Source: Acheta domesticus (lineage: Eukaryota; Arthropoda; Insecta; Orthoptera; Gryllidae). Taken from it: 64,000 nt of DNA. The stretch lies in assembly GCA_031308135.1 (NCBI GenBank), contig JAHLJT010002908.1, positions 1 to 64,000 of the forward strand, in the 5' to 3' direction. A program made the position numbers and the translations under genes. Below the pieces are notes generated by a model that was not told the DNA's origin, did no database searches, and was given only the letters and a program-made list of their open reading frames with translations. This document shows, piece after piece, positions 1 to 12,668 of the stretch (within the stretch, counting starts at the first letter, position 1; the number at the start of each line of letters is the position of its first letter).

Positions 1-660
1 ATGACATGGTGTAAGCAAAAAGGTGATGCAATGCGCAGATGCGGGCCACGCCGATTTTTATCTTAATTTTTATTTTAATAATCTTAATTTTATTTCATTT
101 CTTTCCTCAAGTTCTCTTACTCTTACATAGAAATCTTAGCCTTTGTTCTTGCTAATGCAATATTTGAATTAATGTAAGTTTGGAATAATAATAATATTAA
201 TTTTATAAAAAAATTATAATATAAAATGAAGTAAGTTCTGGGAAACTGTCATATAGATATTGGATTTAACAAGAAAATGAATTACTGTTCTATGAAGTCC
301 AATATGGTTTACATATTAATTATTAATTAAGAAAAACAAACAGATCATTTCTGGGGAAATTTTATTATTTAACACTTTTGTTAACCAGGATTTGCTGAGA
401 TACTTTTGTGCATGCAGTTTTTGCCAAGAAACATTTTTAGGATGTTAATTCTTAGAGATGAACAAAATATGGATAAAGTACTAACAATTGAATAAATTTT
501 TTATTTTACATAAGATTATTCTTGCTAATGCTGAAGAAACTTTATTGCTTATATCAAAGGACCCCATTTTAAAAGCTTTTGACACCAATTCATTAAATAG
601 AAATTTACCTGTTGACAGAGAATCCCCATGCACATCACTAAATACTTTCTCCATGCACTG
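1..660. other. AT-rich sequence, nothing identified
   Basis: AT-rich sequence with short A/T runs and no reading frame or repeat that I recognise. It lies on the 3' side of the minus-strand P-like transposase and may include that element's 3' end, but I could not find a terminal inverted repeat. Confidence 0.5.
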
Positions 661-682
661 GGTATAAAATAAGTTCTTTGCT

Positions 683-2870
683 TCAGTATTTTAATCTTCC
701 ATTGGAAATGAATTCCAACCAGTCAGGTCCACAAGCTTTTACAGGTAATTTGGAAGTGTATTTTCCCAAATTATGATATTTGTCCCTAAATTGGAATGCT
801 ATATAACCTGCCAGATACAGCAATCCCTCATGATTGATGGATTCTGACATGCTTTCAGTGGTATATAGCTTGTCAATATCTTCACATACATTTGGTCCAT
901 CATCTTCAACATTCAGGTCAACAAATTCATATGGAATTGGCTCTTCTTTATTGCCATTGTCAATATCAAAATTTCTAAAACACTTTGTCATAGTTTGTGA
1001 GAGACACTCTTCAGTTCCTGCTTCCAGAGCATTTACTAAGTCTATCTCCAGATGCTCTTCAGTATTTCTGCCTTCATTAAAAACTTGCTGAATTTTTCCT
1101 AGAATATACCATTTCAATCTGTGCCTAAAATCCAAAGCAGCTGGATGGTCATTCTCACCACCCATATCTTGAATGTAAGAAAATAAGTTTTCTAAAATAT
1201 CTTGGTTGAGATGATTGGTTAAAATAAACTGTACTCCATATTTACCTTTCATGTCTTTTAAAAGATTTTCTAAACATCTGTTACAAAGTATCATGCCCTT
1301 CTGAAATTCTATGAGACCTTTATGAGATCCTACCCTTAAGTTTACAATTATTTGATTGATATTTTCTAGCAAAGCCGTTTGTTTTTCAAATCTATTCCAA
1401 ACCATTAGTGCCAGGGTGAGTTACTAATTTACTTTTAGAATTAACAGGTCAAACCAATCATTAATATTCTATAAACATTGCTGCTGTTGCCAGTTACAAT
1501 CATCTAAAAAACCGCTTTCCTCCACACCATTGTACTGCTTTAGTTGCTAAAGCAGTAATTGAGAGAAGCTGGAGAGCATGTTTCACTTTCTGTCTTTCTG
1601 TCTTTCGTGCACCCAAATGGTACTTGGATATCTTAAAAGCTATTTTTAAATCAGAATGCGAGCTGCTACATATTCATTTCTCAAAACACATTCTATCGAT
1701 TCTGTCTCTATTTACAAAGAAACCCTGGTCGAAGAAATGATTCCTGAGCAACTTTATCCAATGGGGAACATCTGCAAATACATATACTTGTATCGATAAA
1801 TCCACAGGATGTGGAAATGAACAGTTCTTTCCATACCCTATATTTAGCTCTGAGCATAAAGCCATCTCTTTTGACCCCATGTCATTTGTAATGGAAACTA
1901 CTGTAAAACCTGCCACACACAGTTACATATTAAGGTAAAAATTATGTCTTTTGTGACATTTGCATCAAATGCATAATACACAGGTTGTTTCCATTTTCCA
2001 AACAAACCTCTACACATAATAGTTTGGCACGCATTATGCGGTCCAATTTTTTGTTGATTAGCCCTATCAATATAAATTTTGTTAGAAATTTGCATCTCAT
2101 CAAATGAAAGAACCAATAATCTTTCCACTTCTGACAGTTCTAAACCTTTGGTCTTCATTAAGCATATATGACTTCCAAAATGCCTTGCTTAAGCTGCAAA
2201 CATTTGGCCCAGTTTCTTAAAGTGGTAAATGAAGGCAAAGGGTAGTTATTCTTCCGTAAGTATCTGTACCCTTTGGGACTAATGCTTCTTAAAGAAATTG
2301 CAGCAGCTATGTCTTCCGAGAGCCAATGAATTTTTTTTCCAGGACTGCCAAGTGCTTTAATTTGTCCTCGTGTAAAAACCTAAAAAAAAAATTGAAATTT
2401 AAACATTCACAATAATTAAGAAAACGATAATTTCAAGTAAACAATAATGAATACCACTGTGATTTTGTGTTATTACTGTATGCAAGATTTAACCAAGAAT
2501 TTTCTAAAAATTTTTTTTTATGTAGTGCAATCATTTTATAAACATGTTTGTTACATTTGTGCTGCTAAATCTAAATCATGTAAAACATTTCAATGAGATT
2601 TTCATTTTTAATATTAAAAGTAAGCATATTCAAACCAGATATTTCAAATGTTTATAGTTGTATTATTATTTATACTATTATACTATTAAAGAATATAAGT
2701 ATATTACCTTTGCCACAGCTTTGTGGGAAACCATAATTGGATTTTCATCAGAGGGCTTCTTTAATAACTTTATCTCTTCTTGCATTGCCAGATTTTCAAT
2801 GCAGAGCAGGTACTATCTTTCCTCTAAAGTTTTGATCTGTTGTTGTAACTCTTCTTGTTTTTCTTAAAAT
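683..2870 (-). pseudogene. P-element/THAP9-like transposase, decayed
   Basis: Several minus-strand segments follow the order of the P-element/THAP9 transposase. A leucine-zipper-like stretch lies at 2870-2706 and ends at a GT donor. A second exon starts at 2379 after a T-rich AG acceptor and carries an HTH-like region (IHWLSEDIAAAISLRSISP). The RNase H-like core follows at 2158-1898 (LSFDEMQI, IGPHNACQTIMCRGLFGKW) and 1916-1674 (FTVVSITNDMGSKE, YVFADVPHWIKLLRNHF). The C-terminal part is a 240-codon frame at 1405-683 (NLFSYIQDMGG). The P-family enzyme is a GTP-dependent DDE-like transposase. Frame changes near 2160, 1900 and 1670 and a stop in the zipper show that it is dead. The N-terminal THAP zinc finger was not found beside it. 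Family assignment is firm; exon borders are inferred. Confidence 0.85.
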
Positions 2871-3124
2871 GTTAGATCACCAATTAAGCTCCCTCTCCCT
2901 CCCCCTCCTTGGAAGGAAATCTGTCACACCTTTTTCCTTACGCCTTGAGTTATGATACATTAGAAGTAAAGTAAATATTAGTTTTCCTTATTTCAACATT
3001 TAATTTTATTAGTATTGTAATATGCTGGTATCTAATATGTGTTAATGTGTAACACATAATTACACATGTTTAATATGTTACTATGTTTAGTACTTCAATA
3101 AGAATATTGTCTGTTTCACTTGTC

Positions 3125-3434
3125 TTATTAAAAGAATATGGCCACAGATTTTTACAACATGCAAAAATGTTTATTCAGATTGTCAGGTAGATAGATATGA
3201 GTTCACATAACAATGTTTCAAGCAATATTTTTCCTCATCTTCAGGCTAAAAACAGCACAGCAAAGGAGATAATCCAAAAATTGTAAAGAATATGATTCAA
3301 AGTAAAAAAGGATACAAAAATTATCGTAGTGAAAAAGTTAATCTAAAAGTACTTGAAATAATAAAAAAAAATTGTATATGAGACTCCTCAGTTTTTGTCT
3401 GTTGTAAAAATCTGTGGCCATATTCTTTTAATAA
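3125..3434. mobile_element. MITE with 34-bp terminal inverted repeats
   Basis: The ends at 3125-3158 and 3401-3434 are reverse complements over about 34 bp; the core is AAGAATATGGCCACAGATTT. The interior of about 240 bp has no reading frame. The ends read TTAA|AAGAAT...ATTCTT|TTAA, so a TTAA duplication (piggyBac-type) or a TA duplication (Tc1/mariner-type) are both possible. It lies inside the copia 5' LTR, so it inserted after the copia copy. Confidence 0.8.
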
Positions 3435-3592
3435 TATCATATGTTTAGTTTCATTATATCTGGAAGGTTGGTACCACTGTCAGTCAGTTCCCACATTGTG
3501 TCGTTTTAACACCTCATGTATGCATTTTTTGTCTTCTTAGATTTTTGTTGTAATGATCGATAAAGTTCTTGGTGATTTAAAGTATGTTTATT

Positions 3593-4210
3593 AACTGTTA
3601 ACTTGTGTCATGCCTTCAAACTTCTCTTACTGAAGACATGCAGTCTGTGAGACCCCAAAAGTTTTAGGCAGATTATTTTCGGTGTTCCGTTTCATGTTGA
3701 CTTGACAATTTTTTTTTCATGTTAACAATGCTATAATAAATATGAAAATAAAAGGATTTGTTGTTAATATATAAAATGAAAATAATGTAATTATTTAGTA
3801 CTTGCCAAGTGAATTTTTGGTTTAAATTTGTTCCATACTGTTTCTTCACTTTTAATCATCTTACGAACTCTTAGAATGGTTTGAAATATTATTCACTACA
3901 TTAAAAAACCTTCATTTAAATAAGATAATGCACTGTTACATGAAAATTATCCATTAATGAAACCTTGCAATGCACATTCACTATGGGAAGAAAAGTCCCA
4001 GTACTGGCGATGTGAGGTCTGCAAAACCGCTCCAAAACTTCAACTGGCCCTCAAAGGTGAATGGCTGTCACTGGATCCACTGCCCTACATATGAGTGTAG
4101 TATAGAAAGAGAAAGGAAGGTACGGTAAAGAAAAACCCATTGCGACATACCGGAAAGGGGGGCTACACACTTATTTTTCCTCAGCGGTCTCAGAGACTGC
4201 AAGTCTTCAG

Positions 4211-4245
<35 letters not shown>

Positions 4246-4852
4246 TTATTGAGTCACATATACAATTACAATCGTGTATGACGAGTCAATGTATATTGGG
4301 TGGAGAGAGGGAAGTTACATTTACTGTCCAGAAGCAAAGCAAGGGGCCATCTCAGCATTTGCTCAAAGGACCAGGGAAACTGGACAGCAAAAACCTGATC
4401 GAGATGGAGTCATTGCCCTAAGAATTATACTACAATACTTTTTACAGGTAGATTAAGATATTATACAGTATACAATTATTTTTAGTGGCAAATATTTAAC
4501 ATTTTAGAATTGTAGTTTTATGTTTAATGTAAATTAAAATTTACTTGTTACTGTCATTCTACTGCTACTATAATATAATAACTATAATATAATAATAGTA
4601 ATAGTAATAATAGTAAAAATAACACAAAAAATAGTACATAATATTAATTATCATAACAGCTACATATAAGTAATAATGTTAGCATATAAATGTCCAATCT
4701 TGAAATGGTGAGGAGCAGGAGGCAGGTTTTGGCCAGGTTTTTTCTATTCCTACACCTAGTCCTACTGCAGCACCTGAAATCAGTTTGTACATATTAGTTA
4801 CTGATGTATTCCTGAACATTATAAAAAAGTTTTTGGCCAAGGAAGTGTTTAA
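3593..4852. mobile_element. Unidentified 1.26-kb insertion with 7-bp target duplication
   Basis: GTTTATT occurs at 3586-3592 and again at 4853-4859, exactly where the copia LTR sequence breaks off and resumes. The insert contains an (ATA)n run at about 4209-4242, a denser block at 3985-4200 and a 60-codon frame at 4274-4456 that I do not recognise. I see no terminal inverted repeats and no poly(A) tail, so the element class is unknown. Confidence 0.6.
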
Positions 4853-5688
4853 GTTTATTCTTGGGTTAAAATTATATTCAACACATTCTTCCTTTTATTA
4901 TTTTCTTCAACCTAACATTGGATATGGGCCCAGAAGGAATGTGTTGGAAGTTTAAAAGATTTACACAAGTTGTAATATTATATAACAGACAACAGTCAGA
5001 AAAAGTTGTGAAAAATAAAAATTATGGCGAGTCATGCTGAAAATAAACATAGAATTATTGCTTTTGGTGGAGAAAATTTTGATAACTAGAAATTTAGATT
5101 GCATTGTGTTTTGAAGGTTATGGAGTTGAGCGATATATTAAAGGAGGTGCAGTTAGATAAAAGAAATGAAGAATAGCATAAGAAAAACAACAAAGCCTCT
5201 ATGGTAATTATACTAAGTGTGCCAGATTCGCATTTGGAATATGTAAAAGAAACTGAGATAGCATTTGAAATGATACAAAAATTATAGTCGATATTTAGTA
5301 AAAAAGGTACATGCACTAAATTTTATTTACTAAAAGAACTTATTACATTGAAATATCAATATGGGTCAATTTACAAACTCACTTTTTTTAAGCGTGCAAG
5401 AGTCTTTAGAGAACTAAAGAATTTGGAAAGCTGTTTCAAAGAATCAGATATGTCATGCTTCATATTCTTATCTATGTCCAAAGAATTTGAAAATGTCACA
5501 GCTTTATGAACTATATCAGATGACAATTTGAAATTAGAGTTGGTGATGAGTTGACTTTGGAGTTTTCAATAAATGAAAATTTTAAAAAGATTTTTTCATC
5601 AGTCAAAGAAGTACTGTCTTCAATTCCTGTAAATCAAAAGATGATAAAATGTAACAAATGGGGCAAAAACGGGACATTATGCTAGTGT

Positions 5689-5925
5689 ATGTGGAATCAA
5701 AAGTCGTATTTGTGGAAAATGGGCCATAAAGCAAAGCAATGTTTTAGAAATAAAGTTAATGAACAAGGAAACAATAAAAAAATGGCAAATTATGTGCAAG
5801 AAAAAGATTGTGAGAAGCAATTAAACAATAATGATGCTGTAGCATTTTGTGCAATTGCTGATGTTCATTCAAATGAAATATAGTGGTATATTGACTCAGG
5901 TGCAATACATCACTATGTAGAGACA
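5689..5925 (+). pseudogene. Copia Gag zinc knuckle and protease
   Basis: The frame at 5689-5883 holds a worn CCHC knuckle (MGHKAKQCF). After a stop at 5881 comes WYIDSGAIHHY, the D-S-G active site typical of copia aspartic proteases. Upstream, 4918-5688 should be gag but is broken by stops. Confidence 0.7.
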
Positions 5926-6284
5926 ATATGTTGATAAACAAATGCAGATTCACAACATGATACGATAGCTGATTACACAGCTAGCAGAACAAGACAAGTT
6001 TATAGAGGCAATGTCTGTAAGGGACTTTGAGGCAGTGAGCAAAATTTGGAATAAAAGTATGTCAATTACAATTAAAAATGTTAAGTGTATTCCAGGTTTA
6101 ACAGTAAATTTCTTGTCAATTTCACAATTGAAAAGGCTGGTTTTGAAGATATCTGCTGATAGCAAAATAATTATTAAAAAAGGGAAACATATTGATGTTG
6201 AAGACTTCAGACAGGATCATTCATATAAAGTAATCTTTGAATGTAAAAAAAAATGAATATGCAAACTTGGCAGCTAACAAAATA

Positions 6285-6990
6285 GATTAAGAACTTTGGC
6301 ATTTGAGGTATGGACATTTGAATTATAATTCATTATCGAAAATTGAGGATTTAAGTCGGGTAAATGGCATGCAGTTTGCAAATTTTGAAACAAGTATATG
6401 TGACGTGTGCATGAAATGTAAATAAATGTTTTCCATACTATTCTAAAACATCTTGATTAAGTAGAGTATTACAACTTGTAGAACCAGACTTACGTGGTCT
6501 AATTAAACCAATGTCTCGAAATGATCATATGTATTTTGTAACTGTTGTTGGCGATTACTTGTGTTTTGTAACTTACATCTAGATTTGTTGTTTTACATTA
6601 TAAAAAGGTAAGATGAAGTATCCAAGTGTTTGAAAGATTATGAACCAAAGGTGGCATCTTTTGTCTTGTGGCAAGAAAATTTGCAAGATAAAATGTGATA
6701 ATGGTGGGGAGTACTGTTCTAAAAATGTTTCAGACTTTTTTGCAGAAAAGGGTATTCAGATAATCAATACACTTCCCTACATCCTTCAACTTAACAGAGT
6801 AGCTGAAAAATGAATCAGACTTTAATGGATATGGCTAGATCAATGATTATGCAGGCAAATCTGGATAAAATCTTCAGGGAAGATGCTGTACATACAGCTG
6901 CATACTTCACCAACAGAACTCCATCTTGCTTAGTAAAAATTAAATCACCATATGAATGGTTTTATGATAAAAAAAACAAATGTTGCTAAT
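6285..6990 (+). pseudogene. Copia integrase
   Basis: 6285-6425 encodes the GAG-pre-integrase HHCC finger (WHLRYGHLN followed by CDVC). The catalytic core follows in changing frames: a degenerate first acidic block (EPDLRGLIKP) near 6485, DNGGEY near 6700, and the third acidic residue before NQTLMDMARSM near 6810. Several frameshifts and stops inactivate it. Confidence 0.75.
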
Positions 6991-7519
6991 ATGACAGTTT
7001 TCAGTTGTATAGCGTATACAAGAATTCCTGATTCTTTGAGAACCAAATTAGATTATAAAGGCCTGAAATGCAGATTTGTAGGATATACAGAGTGTGGTTA
7101 CAGGCTATGGAATGATAAAGAAAGTTGATTAATACATTCTAGAAATGTGATCTTTAATGTAAGTTGTTTCTCCTTACACAAATATAAAAACAAATTCACA
7201 AGAGGAGGGTGATGAAGAAACTGAAAATGAAATTGTGGAGAAAAAATTAGAAGAAAATTTTGATTAATTAAAAAGGAGGAAAATTCACAAGAAGAGATTC
7301 AAGAAAATGTTCAAGAAAAAGACAGAAGGAATTCTAGACAAGTAAAGTTACAAACAAGATTTAATGATAGTGAAATGGACATGAGTTGTTTAGCACTGAT
7401 TAGTGTAATGTCATATTCCAAAATCATACACAGAGGAAAAGAATAGTACAAATTGGCAGTGCTGGAAAAATACTATTAAATATATAATTAAAAAGAAGAT
7501 AACAAAGAAAATCATATGT

Positions 7520-7940
7520 ATAAAGCAAGGTTAGTGGCAAGAGGATTTGAGCAAAGTAATTTTGATGAATTTGGACAAATACATGCACCAGTAGCAAGAC
7601 TTTCTTACTTTGGGAATCTTTATTTCTGTTTGTAATTATTACAATCTACTTTTGGAACAATTCAATGTCAGAAAGGTTTTTTTACCAAGTCAACTCAAGA
7701 ACAAAATCTTCATGAATGTTCCAGGTCTTGAAGTGTCATATGCTGATAAAAATAAAGTATGCATGCTGAATCGAGCCATATACGGATTAAAACAAGCACC
7801 GAAAGCTTGGAATGAAACATTTAATGATTTGATGATAAGTTTAAATTTCAAAAGTTCAAATTCTGATTATTGTTTGCACAGCTTTCTTCACTAAAACATG
7901 AGATGCCTCTTGCTATTTTATGTAGATGATATTTTAATTA
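7520..7940 (+). pseudogene. Copia reverse transcriptase
   Basis: KARLVARGFEQ near 7525 and APVARLS near 7590 mark the start of the RVT_2 family. The frame at 7610-7894 continues with LNRAIYGLKQAPKAWNETF, a signature of copia reverse transcriptases. YVDDIL, the catalytic box, lies at about 7919-7936 after a stop. The frame is broken at least three times. Confidence 0.8.
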
Positions 7941-7967
7941 TGTAATGATACGGATTTTCTAAATTAC

Positions 7968-8222
7968 TTGAAATCAAAACTATATCAAACATTCAGAATT
8001 AAAAATTGTGTCAATGATCATTTTAACTATTTAGGTATCAACATAAATAGAGATCAGAAAAACAGAATTGTAACTATGGATCAGATTTTTTTATTTAAAA
8101 ATTTAGATAGAAAATTTAATGTTGAAGAATGCAAAAAGGTTAAAACTCCTATAGAAAAGGATTTGAATTTAAACCGAGTGAATGAAGAACATAAAAAAAC
8201 AAAATTGCCTTATAAAGAGTAA
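7968..8222 (+). pseudogene. Copia reverse transcriptase C-terminal part
   Basis: An 84-codon open stretch between the YVDD box and the RNase H domain. It contains FNYLGININRD, matching the (Y/F)LG.. block found after the catalytic box in copia reverse transcriptases. It ends at a stop before the RNase H frame. Confidence 0.6.
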
Positions 8223-8399
8223 CTAGGTAAGTCTTGTGTAAATATTGATGGGCACGAGACCAGACGTTTGTTTGAGCATTAGATTTTTCTGCCAATTTCA
8301 AGATTGTGCAAGTGATGAACACTTCAAACATCTGTTAAGTGTCCTAAAATTCCTAAAGTACAATATGAATTATAAATTGTATTTTTCATATGGTGATTA

Positions 8400-8874
8400 T
8401 AAGTGGGTACAGTGATCCTGATTGAGCTAATAATATCTTGGATCAAAAATCCATTAGTGGATATTGTTTTGAAGTCTTTAATAATTTGATTTGTTGGTGT
8501 TCTAAGAAGCAATCATTGTCTAGCACAGTGTCAGTGTTTGTATCAGTTTGTGCAGCTTCATGTAAATTACATCATATTATAAATTTGTTGAAAGATTTTG
8601 ATGCTACAATTGAGTCACCAGTATGTTTATATGAAGATAATTGGAGTGCCATCAAGCTTCTCCAAAATTTTTGAAAACAAAATATCAATATGTTTACATT
8701 GCTTGAAGTTACATTTTGTATTGAATCTAATTAATGAAATATAAAATTGAATATGTATGTACTGATGATCAGTTGGATGATGTGTTTACTAAAGCATTTA
8801 CTAAAGCATTGAGCAATGAAAAATGTTCTAAGTTTGTAAAAATGTTAAATTTAACTCAATGAAATCTTTATTGA
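8400..8874 (+). pseudogene. Copia RNase H
   Basis: The frame at 8438-8674 reads KSISGYCFEV, WCSKKQSLSS and YEDNWSAIKL, the conserved blocks of copia RNase H. It is preceded by a broken SDPD motif and followed by an out-of-frame C-terminus close to the 3' LTR. Confidence 0.75.
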
Positions 8875-8922
8875 AATATCATATTCTGTTTAATAATAAC
8901 ATTTTACAAATTTGAAGGAGTA

Positions 8923-9181
8923 TGTTAGTATTGTATTACACTGGTATCAAATATCATGTAAACAAATCTTTAAAATGTTAATATGATTAGTTTCTTTATA
9001 TCTGAAAGGTCGGGACCACTGTTGGTCAGTTCCCACTTAATGATTTAACAACTCATGTATGCATTTTTCATGTTCTTAGGTTTCTGTTGTGACAATCGAT
9101 AAAATTCTTTGTGATTTAAAGTTTGTTTATTAAAATTATATTCAACACATTCTTCCTTTTATTATTATCTTTAACGTAACA
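8923..9181 (+). repeat. Copia 3' LTR
   Basis: 259 bp from TGTTAGTATTG to AACGTAACA, preceded by the purine tract TTTGAAGGAG. It matches the dispersed 5' LTR pieces with clear divergence. Confidence 0.85.
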
Positions 9182-11200
9182 TGATTTATGTTAAAAAAAA
9201 CCTCCTAATTTAACAATTTACATTCATGAAGGATAAATGGAGACTACAACCTCGATTACGTGTGTCTGTGGGGCAAGCATGTCTTGGTCATTAGGAACCT
9301 TAGGTAATTCAGAAGGGTTCTTTATTAACTTCAATTTATAAGATTTTTTTAACAACTGTAATGCTACATTTATAGATAGAATGACTAAAAACTACAAGTT
9401 GTAGTTCTTTTGCAATGGGCCCTATTAATTAAATCAGAATTAAATATACATTAATAATAATCTTTCTTTAAATCTTCAAAGTAAATTTGGAAATGAAACC
9501 ACTAAACTTATCACACACCAGAAAAATACATCCACATTTGACTCACAGAGTTACAATGTTAGGTAAAGTGTATTTTTCAATGCAAAAATATCAAACCCTT
9601 TCTTGATATATGAATCAATTCCAATACGGACATTAACTAATACAGAAATTCTCAATTGCTAGTTCCCAATCTATTTCGTAGATAGAGATTTTTATCTGTT
9701 CATAGTTCAGGAAATGCATTCAACACTATTATGTAACCAGTGGATCAGCACCAATTTTTAAAAATTGGTAAATATTTGTTAACTTGGAATAACTCATTGT
9801 AGTTGTTCAAAATGTCAAGGAATCAAAGTACAGGTTCAAAATCAAATTTCAACCATTTTTGTTTCTAAAATATAAGTCTATTACAATTGCAGAGTTCTGC
9901 ATTCTTCATGTAAGCTTTTGACACTACTTCTATGGTTTCATCTAATTCATTATAAGACCAAACTATAAGAGCAAAGGGTAGATTGAGATATTCCACAGTT
10001 TTGAAAGTTAATTGTTTCCCAATTCTGTGCATTCTGCAAGATAAAATGATCAAGATAAGGAATGAGCATTTACAGATTAAAATAATACCTTTTTTTAACT
10101 TTTAATAACTCCTTTTTTCATTTGCATTATATGTTAAAATCCCACCAACAGAAACAAATGTTCATAATTGGGATATATAATCAAAATTATCTTAACTTCC
10201 TCCCTCCTCCTTCCCTAATTCCTCTCAGGGCCGGGTTAAAAAAAAACAATAAATAAAAACATGAAAATGTATTCCATACATATTTAAGAGCACAAGTAAT
10301 ACTTTAGCCTCAGTAAAATGTCCTATTCTAAACATTAAAATTGTCACTAAAGCTTTAGAGAAAAGTTAAATGTTTCTCAATAACTATGTCATAACATGAA
10401 TGAAAAATTGTGCATTTTGAGCCTGAAAACGTTCTTAGTCAATATAGTAGCATCGTCAAAGAATTACAGATATTGTTATATTTCTAACATATCATTAATA
10501 TGAGTAATGGCAGATCCGTTCAAGTTATTGAGGAGTTGCAAAATTAAATTGAATTTATTTTTATTCCACCCTTTGTTGCAAGATAAGACTGATTATTATT
10601 CTCATAAGTACGTTATTGAAGTCACAGCAAGAGTTCTGACAATTCATTTGCAAAATAATAATTGAACTTAAGGTTCTTGGTAATGTTTTTTATTCTTTTT
10701 AAGTAGGCTGCCGTTAGTTTAAGGTAAATCATCAAAGGTATTAAATCAGTTTTATGACCGAGACTTTGATTTGATGACATGTGCATGGTTAGTATCAATT
10801 ATAATTTCTTATATGTTATCAATCATACAGAGAAAAATAGATGCAGTTATCATTCAGCACTGTAGAATGAGCATTAATTGTGCTCTGCAATAACCCTCGG
10901 TATACAGGGTAATATTTAAATTACTCTGGCCCTTTGGTTAATTGCAACTCCTCCTGAGCTGATCTGCAGTTTAGAGAAAAAATATAAATACAGAATTAGG
11001 ATTCGTACCCCCTCTCCTGGAAGACGCAACACAACATTACATCAAACAAATGCGGTGAGAAAGTTATAAACACTCAGAAAATCTAAAAATTGTAACTTAT
11101 TCACCACACCAGAATGGTACTTCATAGTACCAACATGCTATGCGTCTCGCTGGCACATATAGTACATATTAAATATGCATAAAATATTGTGGTACTTGCA
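9182..11200. other. AT-rich stretch, no gene identified
   Basis: No repeat structure or recognised protein. A weak 62-codon minus-strand frame at 9865-10053 (includes LPFALIVWSYNELDE) has protein-like composition but no family that I know; it could be a transposon scrap. Confidence 0.4.
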
Positions 11201-11204
11201 AGTA

Positions 11205-12060
11205 CCGTCACTTAGTCTGCGTGGGCTACAACCCCGCACGAACGCTTGTTCTACCAGGGGGACGAGTCCCCGGAACGGGCGTCTTGGGCTCATCGCCTCT
11301 AATCCGCACCGCCCACCGCGCGGGGCCAATGAGTCGGCTGGCAGGAAAGGGTTCGGCCGGTGCCCAGTTCGCCCTCACGGCAACCTTCCCATTCAGTGCC
11401 TGGGGAATGGGCCGCCCTGCCAGCTCAGAGCTGCTAGCTACCCGGGCACCGTATGACAACTCGCCACTCTCATGCGCCAAGTCCCTCCTCTTCGCCCAGA
11501 GTATCGGGCCACTGCCACGACGAATCCGAACGCCGTCAGAGGACCATTCGCACGAGGCCCGAGGGGCTCCCGGCCCTCTTCCCGTCTCCCCACTGCCACA
11601 GGCTTTGGCTGTAGTGCTGCTAGCTTTAGGCTAGCGACCTGGGTCGGAACATAACCAAGGCAACCTGACGGTAGATAGTTTCCCGCCGGACTACTAGATG
11701 TGGATTGCAGAGCACCCCGAGGAGTCTCTTTCACCCGATCCTGCCTTAAGGTGGACGCGCTAGGGGCCCAACTGGTGGGTTGCCGGGTTGAACCGACAAC
11801 AAGAGCTTAGCCTCGCCCACTCACTGCCTCCACCTTGAAGCTAACGGCGTGAGTGCCATCGTGAAACTCAGGGTCCCGGGGATCGTCTACAACTTCACCG
11901 GTGATCGTGCCCACCTACGCAGTCACGATACCCCTCTGCGGGAATGGAATTATTTGGCCCCACTCATCCGATCGCCAAGTGTTCTTGACGCAAGCGACTT
12001 CTGCTATTGTGTATTAATTTCTGTAATTCCAGCGGTAATTCTTATTCCACGAAAGTAGAA
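11205..12060. other. GC-rich block, unidentified
   Basis: An abrupt GC-rich island of about 850 bp between AT-rich flanks. Overlapping frames are open on both strands (for example 137 codons at 11221-11634 plus and 98 codons at 11438-11734 minus), as expected from base composition alone, and none shows a known domain. The texture resembles a LINE 5' untranslated region or a multicopy repeat. It does not read as rRNA to me. Confidence 0.4.
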
Positions 12061-12362
12061 AATCCTGTCGCTCAGCTTTAACCGTGGACTTACAAAGTTC
12101 AAATATAAAAACATTTGATAGCTCTACGTGTCCTTAAAAGAAAATGCTAGTGTCAGCATAGAGATGAGAGTCATGGTTTCGGCATAATGAATTTTGTAAG
12201 AATTTGTTTACACCCAGTTTCGTCGCTAACCCATCAGTGGACAAGAAAGGTTTCATTTTACTTGATTTACATTCGTCAAAAATGTTCAAACTGCATGCAA
12301 CGCACAAAGGAAGACTATCTGCGCACGTTTAACGGGTTGTCACGCACATGGCATCCTGACCC
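12061..12362. other. Spacer between the GC-rich block and the tandem repeat
   Basis: About 300 bp of mixed composition. Nothing recognisable before the first tandem-repeat unit. Confidence 0.4.
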
Positions 12363-12668
12363 CACTGCATTCGATAAATACTATTGGGGATATATACCAT
12401 CCAATTGTCAGTGGAAGCAATCATCCGCAGAAAGCATAACCCACGGGATGAACACACACGCTATACAGACTGTACTCCATTCGAAAGATGTACAATTAGG
12501 CACACATCACCCAAACGGCAGTGGAGTTAACCACCATCCGCTGGTATTTTCCGCACGCTATGTTCACACACTTCGCATCACAACACTAGCTCCATTCGAT
12601 TGATTTGCTATTAGGGACATATCACTCAACCGTCGTTGGAGTTAACCATTATCATCCACTACGCCCAT
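12363..12668 (+). repeat. Tandem repeat of about 112 bp, left part
   Basis: Units share CATTCG-like anchors at 12368, 12478 and 12593 (spacing 110 and 115 bp), followed in each by an ATTRGG-CACATCAC-like block and a GTGGAGTTAACCA-like block. The fourth anchor, CATTCA at 15711, lies beyond the inverted-repeat element; removing that element and one copy of its target duplication gives 112 bp. The units are moderately diverged, so this is an old satellite-like array. Confidence 0.75.

Larger units (their letters stand above)
3007..4917 (+). repeat. Copia 5' LTR, split into three pieces
   Basis: Pieces at 3007-3124, 3435-3592 and 4853-4917 match the 3' LTR in order. Shared blocks include TTAGTATTGTA, the stretch from about 3443 (ATATCTGGAAGGTTGG against ATATCTGAAAGGTCGG), the GATTTAAAGT block before 3592, and AAATTATATTCAACACATTC before 4900. 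The intervening DNA has no counterpart in the 3' LTR. Confidence 0.8.
3007..9181 (+). mobile_element. Ty1/copia LTR retrotransposon, degenerate, with nested insertions
   Basis: The 3' LTR is 8923-9181, starting TGTTAGTATTG and ending AACGTAACA. The related 5' LTR starts at 3007 and ends at 4917, split by two later insertions (about 3125-3434 and 3593-4852). At 4918 follows a primer-site-like GGATATGGGCCCAG, resembling the internal initiator-tRNA-Met site known from Drosophila copia. A purine tract (GAAGGAG) precedes the 3' LTR. Internal order is zinc knuckle, DSG protease, HHCC and DDE integrase, reverse transcriptase (YVDD) and RNase H, which is the copia order. Many stops and frameshifts and clearly diverged LTRs mark an old, inactive copy. 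Confidence 0.9.

Noticed and set aside
11260..11285. Possible ribozyme-like GGGGGACGAGTCCCC
   Set aside because: A simple hairpin; the remaining hammerhead core elements are absent.
12187..12603. 138-codon plus-strand frame
   Set aside because: It runs through the tandem repeat and has no domain; the array explains it.
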